From Delftia sp. PS-11 (GTDB taxonomy: Bacteria; Pseudomonadota; Gammaproteobacteria; Burkholderiales; Burkholderiaceae_C), in assembly GCF_029870285.1 (NCBI RefSeq), contig NZ_JACSYA010000006.1, positions 1 through 64,000 on the forward strand: DNA of 64,000 nucleotides, read 5' to 3'. Positions 62,033 to 64,000 of the stretch are shown one piece after another. The notes under the pieces are model-generated. The model made no database searches. It saw nothing but the letters and a program-made list of their open reading frames with translations, and was not told the DNA's origin. Positions within the stretch are counted from its first letter, which is position 1. Every line of letters starts with the position of its first letter. A program made the position numbers and the translations under genes.

Positions 62033-63292
62033 TCATACCACCTGGGCGCGCTCCAGCATGGCGTGCATGAGCACGTTGCAGCCTGCGGCGATATCCTGTG
62101 GCGTGGCGTCCTCGATTTCGTTGTGGCTGATGCCGTCCTTGCAGGGAATGAATACCATGCCGGCCGGCGCCAGCCGCGCCATGTAAACCGCGTCATGCCC
62201 AGCCCCCGAAACAGCCGGCATGTGCGAATAGCCCAGGGCCTGGGCAGCCCTTGCCACAGCCTCCACGCAGTCTGCATGGAAGGGCTGGGCCGGATAGCTG
62301 GACACCAGGGTGATCTCGATGGGCAGCCCGGTTTCCCGGCTCAGGCGCTCGGCCACGGCGCGGATATCGGCGTCCATGGCATCGCAGTCGGCGTCGGAGG
62401 CGTTGCGCAGGTCGATGCTGAACCGGACCTGTCCCGGAATCACATTGCGACTGTTGGGGTGCACCTGCACCATGCCTACGGTGCCACGGCCATGCGGCGG
62501 ATGGCGGTGGGCGCAGGCGACAACCTCCTGCATCAGCCGCGTGGCCACTTGCAGCGCATCCTTGCGCAAGGCCATGGGCGTAGGGCCTGCGTGGGCTTCC
62601 ATGCCTGTCACCACGCAGTCGTACCAGCGTATGCCGAGCACGCCTGTGACCACGCCGATCGTCCTGGCATGGTCCTCCAGCACAGGGCCTTGCTCGATAT
62701 GCGCTTCGAAATAGGCACCTATCGGGTGCTCGCCGGGCTCCTGGCTGCCGACATAGCCGATGCGTTCCAGCTCCTGCCTGACGGTCTTGCCCTCGGCATC
62801 GGCTGCCGCGTAGGCATGCTCCAGCGTGAAAGCCCTGGCGAACACGCCCGAGCCCATCATCACCGGCACAAAGCGCGAGCCCTCCTCGTTCGTCCAGAAG
62901 GCCACCTCGATGGGCGCCTCGGTTTCGATGCCGTGGTCGTTGAGAGTGCGCACCACTTCCAGCCCGGCCAGCACGCCGTAGTTGCCATCGAACTTGCCAC
63001 CGGTGGGCTGGGTGTCGATGTGGCTGCCGGTCATGATGGGGGGCAGGCTGTTGTTGCGCCCGGGCCGGCGCATGAAGCCGTTGCCGATCTTGTCGATGGT
63101 GACCGTCATGCCTGCTTCGCGTGCCCAGCGGGTCACCAGGTCGCGGCCCTGCCGGTCCAGATCGGTCAGTGCCAGCCGGCACACACCGCCTTTGGGGGTG
63201 GCGCCGATCTGTGCCAGCTCCATCAGAGAATCCCACAGGCGCTCATCGTTGATGCGCAGCTGCGCGATGTCAAGCTTTGCCGAGGTGTCCAT
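62033..63292 (-). CDS. M20-family Zn-dependent amidase (N-carbamoyl-amino-acid hydrolase / beta-ureidopropionase type)
   Basis: 419 residues. Metal site: GSHIDTQPTGGKFDGNYGVLAG (His, Asp), NEEGSRF (Glu-Glu) and YFEAHIEQGPVLE (His). GAGHDAVYMARLAPAGMVFIPCKDGISHNE closes the family pattern. It hydrolyses N-carbamoyl amino acids or N-carbamoyl-beta-alanine. It lies 24 bases downstream of a dihydropyrimidinase-like gene, so the two likely act in sequence in reductive pyrimidine or hydantoin breakdown. Confidence 0.9.
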   Translation of the reverse strand: MDTSAKLDIAQLRINDERLWDSLMELAQIGATPKGGVCRLALTDLDRQGRDLVTRWAREAGMTVTIDKIGNGFMRRPGRNNSLPPIMTGSHIDTQPTGGKFDGNYGVLAGLEVVRTLNDHGIETEAPIEVAFWTNEEGSRFVPVMMGSGVFARAFTLEHAYAAADAEGKTVRQELERIGYVGSQEPGEHPIGAYFEAHIEQGPVLEDHARTIGVVTGVLGIRWYDCVVTGMEAHAGPTPMALRKDALQVATRLMQEVVACAHRHPPHGRGTVGMVQVHPNSRNVIPGQVRFSIDLRNASDADCDAMDADIRAVAERLSRETGLPIEITLVSSYPAQPFHADCVEAVARAAQALGYSHMPAVSGAGHDAVYMARLAPAGMVFIPCKDGISHNEIEDATPQDIAAGCNVLMHAMLERAQVV

Positions 63293-63316
63293 TGCTTTCT
63301 CCTTGCCATGCAGGCG

Positions 63317-64000
<684 letters not shown>

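Overview
The window is GC-rich chromosomal DNA of a betaproteobacterium, most likely family Comamonadaceae (Comamonas, Delftia or Acidovorax type). The basis is an EarP/EF-P pair with Arg32 in EF-P, several Bug/TctC-type binding proteins, a PHA regulator (phaR) that was originally beside rimO, and the general style of the proteins. Two integrated phages interrupt it.

Layout. (1) 1-5280: right end of prophage A, whose remainder lies outside the window. It holds small early-type genes, an excisionase-like protein and a tyrosine integrase next to tRNA-Val(UAC). (2) 5281-19935: chromosome with tRNA-Val, HU, pgsA, uvrC, two tctC-type genes, HMG-CoA lyase, a family III CoA-transferase, a LysR regulator, earP, efp, a MATE transporter, a zinc alcohol dehydrogenase and most of rimO. 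(3) 19936-58513: prophage B, complete, about 38.6 kb, bounded by a 14-bp direct repeat that lies inside rimO. (4) 58514-64000: chromosome resumes with the displaced rimO 5' end, phaR, an acyl-CoA dehydrogenase, a LysR regulator, tRNA-Val(GAC), an M20 amidase and the end of a dihydropyrimidinase/hydantoinase gene.

Prophage B has a lambda-like plan with a serine integrase at its left end. A LexA-type CI repressor sits between two operator clusters (five related 14-bp dyads). Leftward transcription passes a Cro/YdaS-like gene, a CII-position gene, a primase-helicase and a Q-position regulator, then crosses a terminator into the late operon: HNH, P27 small terminase, large terminase, HK97-type portal, protease and capsid, connectors, tail tube, gpG/gpGT with a classical slippery site, a very long tape measure, a glycine-rich adhesin, holins, M15 endolysin and nested Rz/Rz1. 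Rightward transcription runs through small genes, an OB-fold-like protein and a large ParB-like protein.

The most interesting parts are: (a) integration inside rimO, where the phage supplies a new in-frame 5' end (20 codons replacing 15) and so restores RimO; (b) an AT-rich retron operon between integrase and lysis genes, with a promoter, a structured ncRNA, a 48-residue small ORF, an XRE-type HTH gene and a retron reverse transcriptase carrying NAxxH, YVDD and ITG motifs; (c) a two-gene cassette (DUF6864-like protein plus two-TM membrane protein) lying between an intact gene and its decayed duplicate at the right end of the prophage, which looks like an undescribed accessory or defence module.
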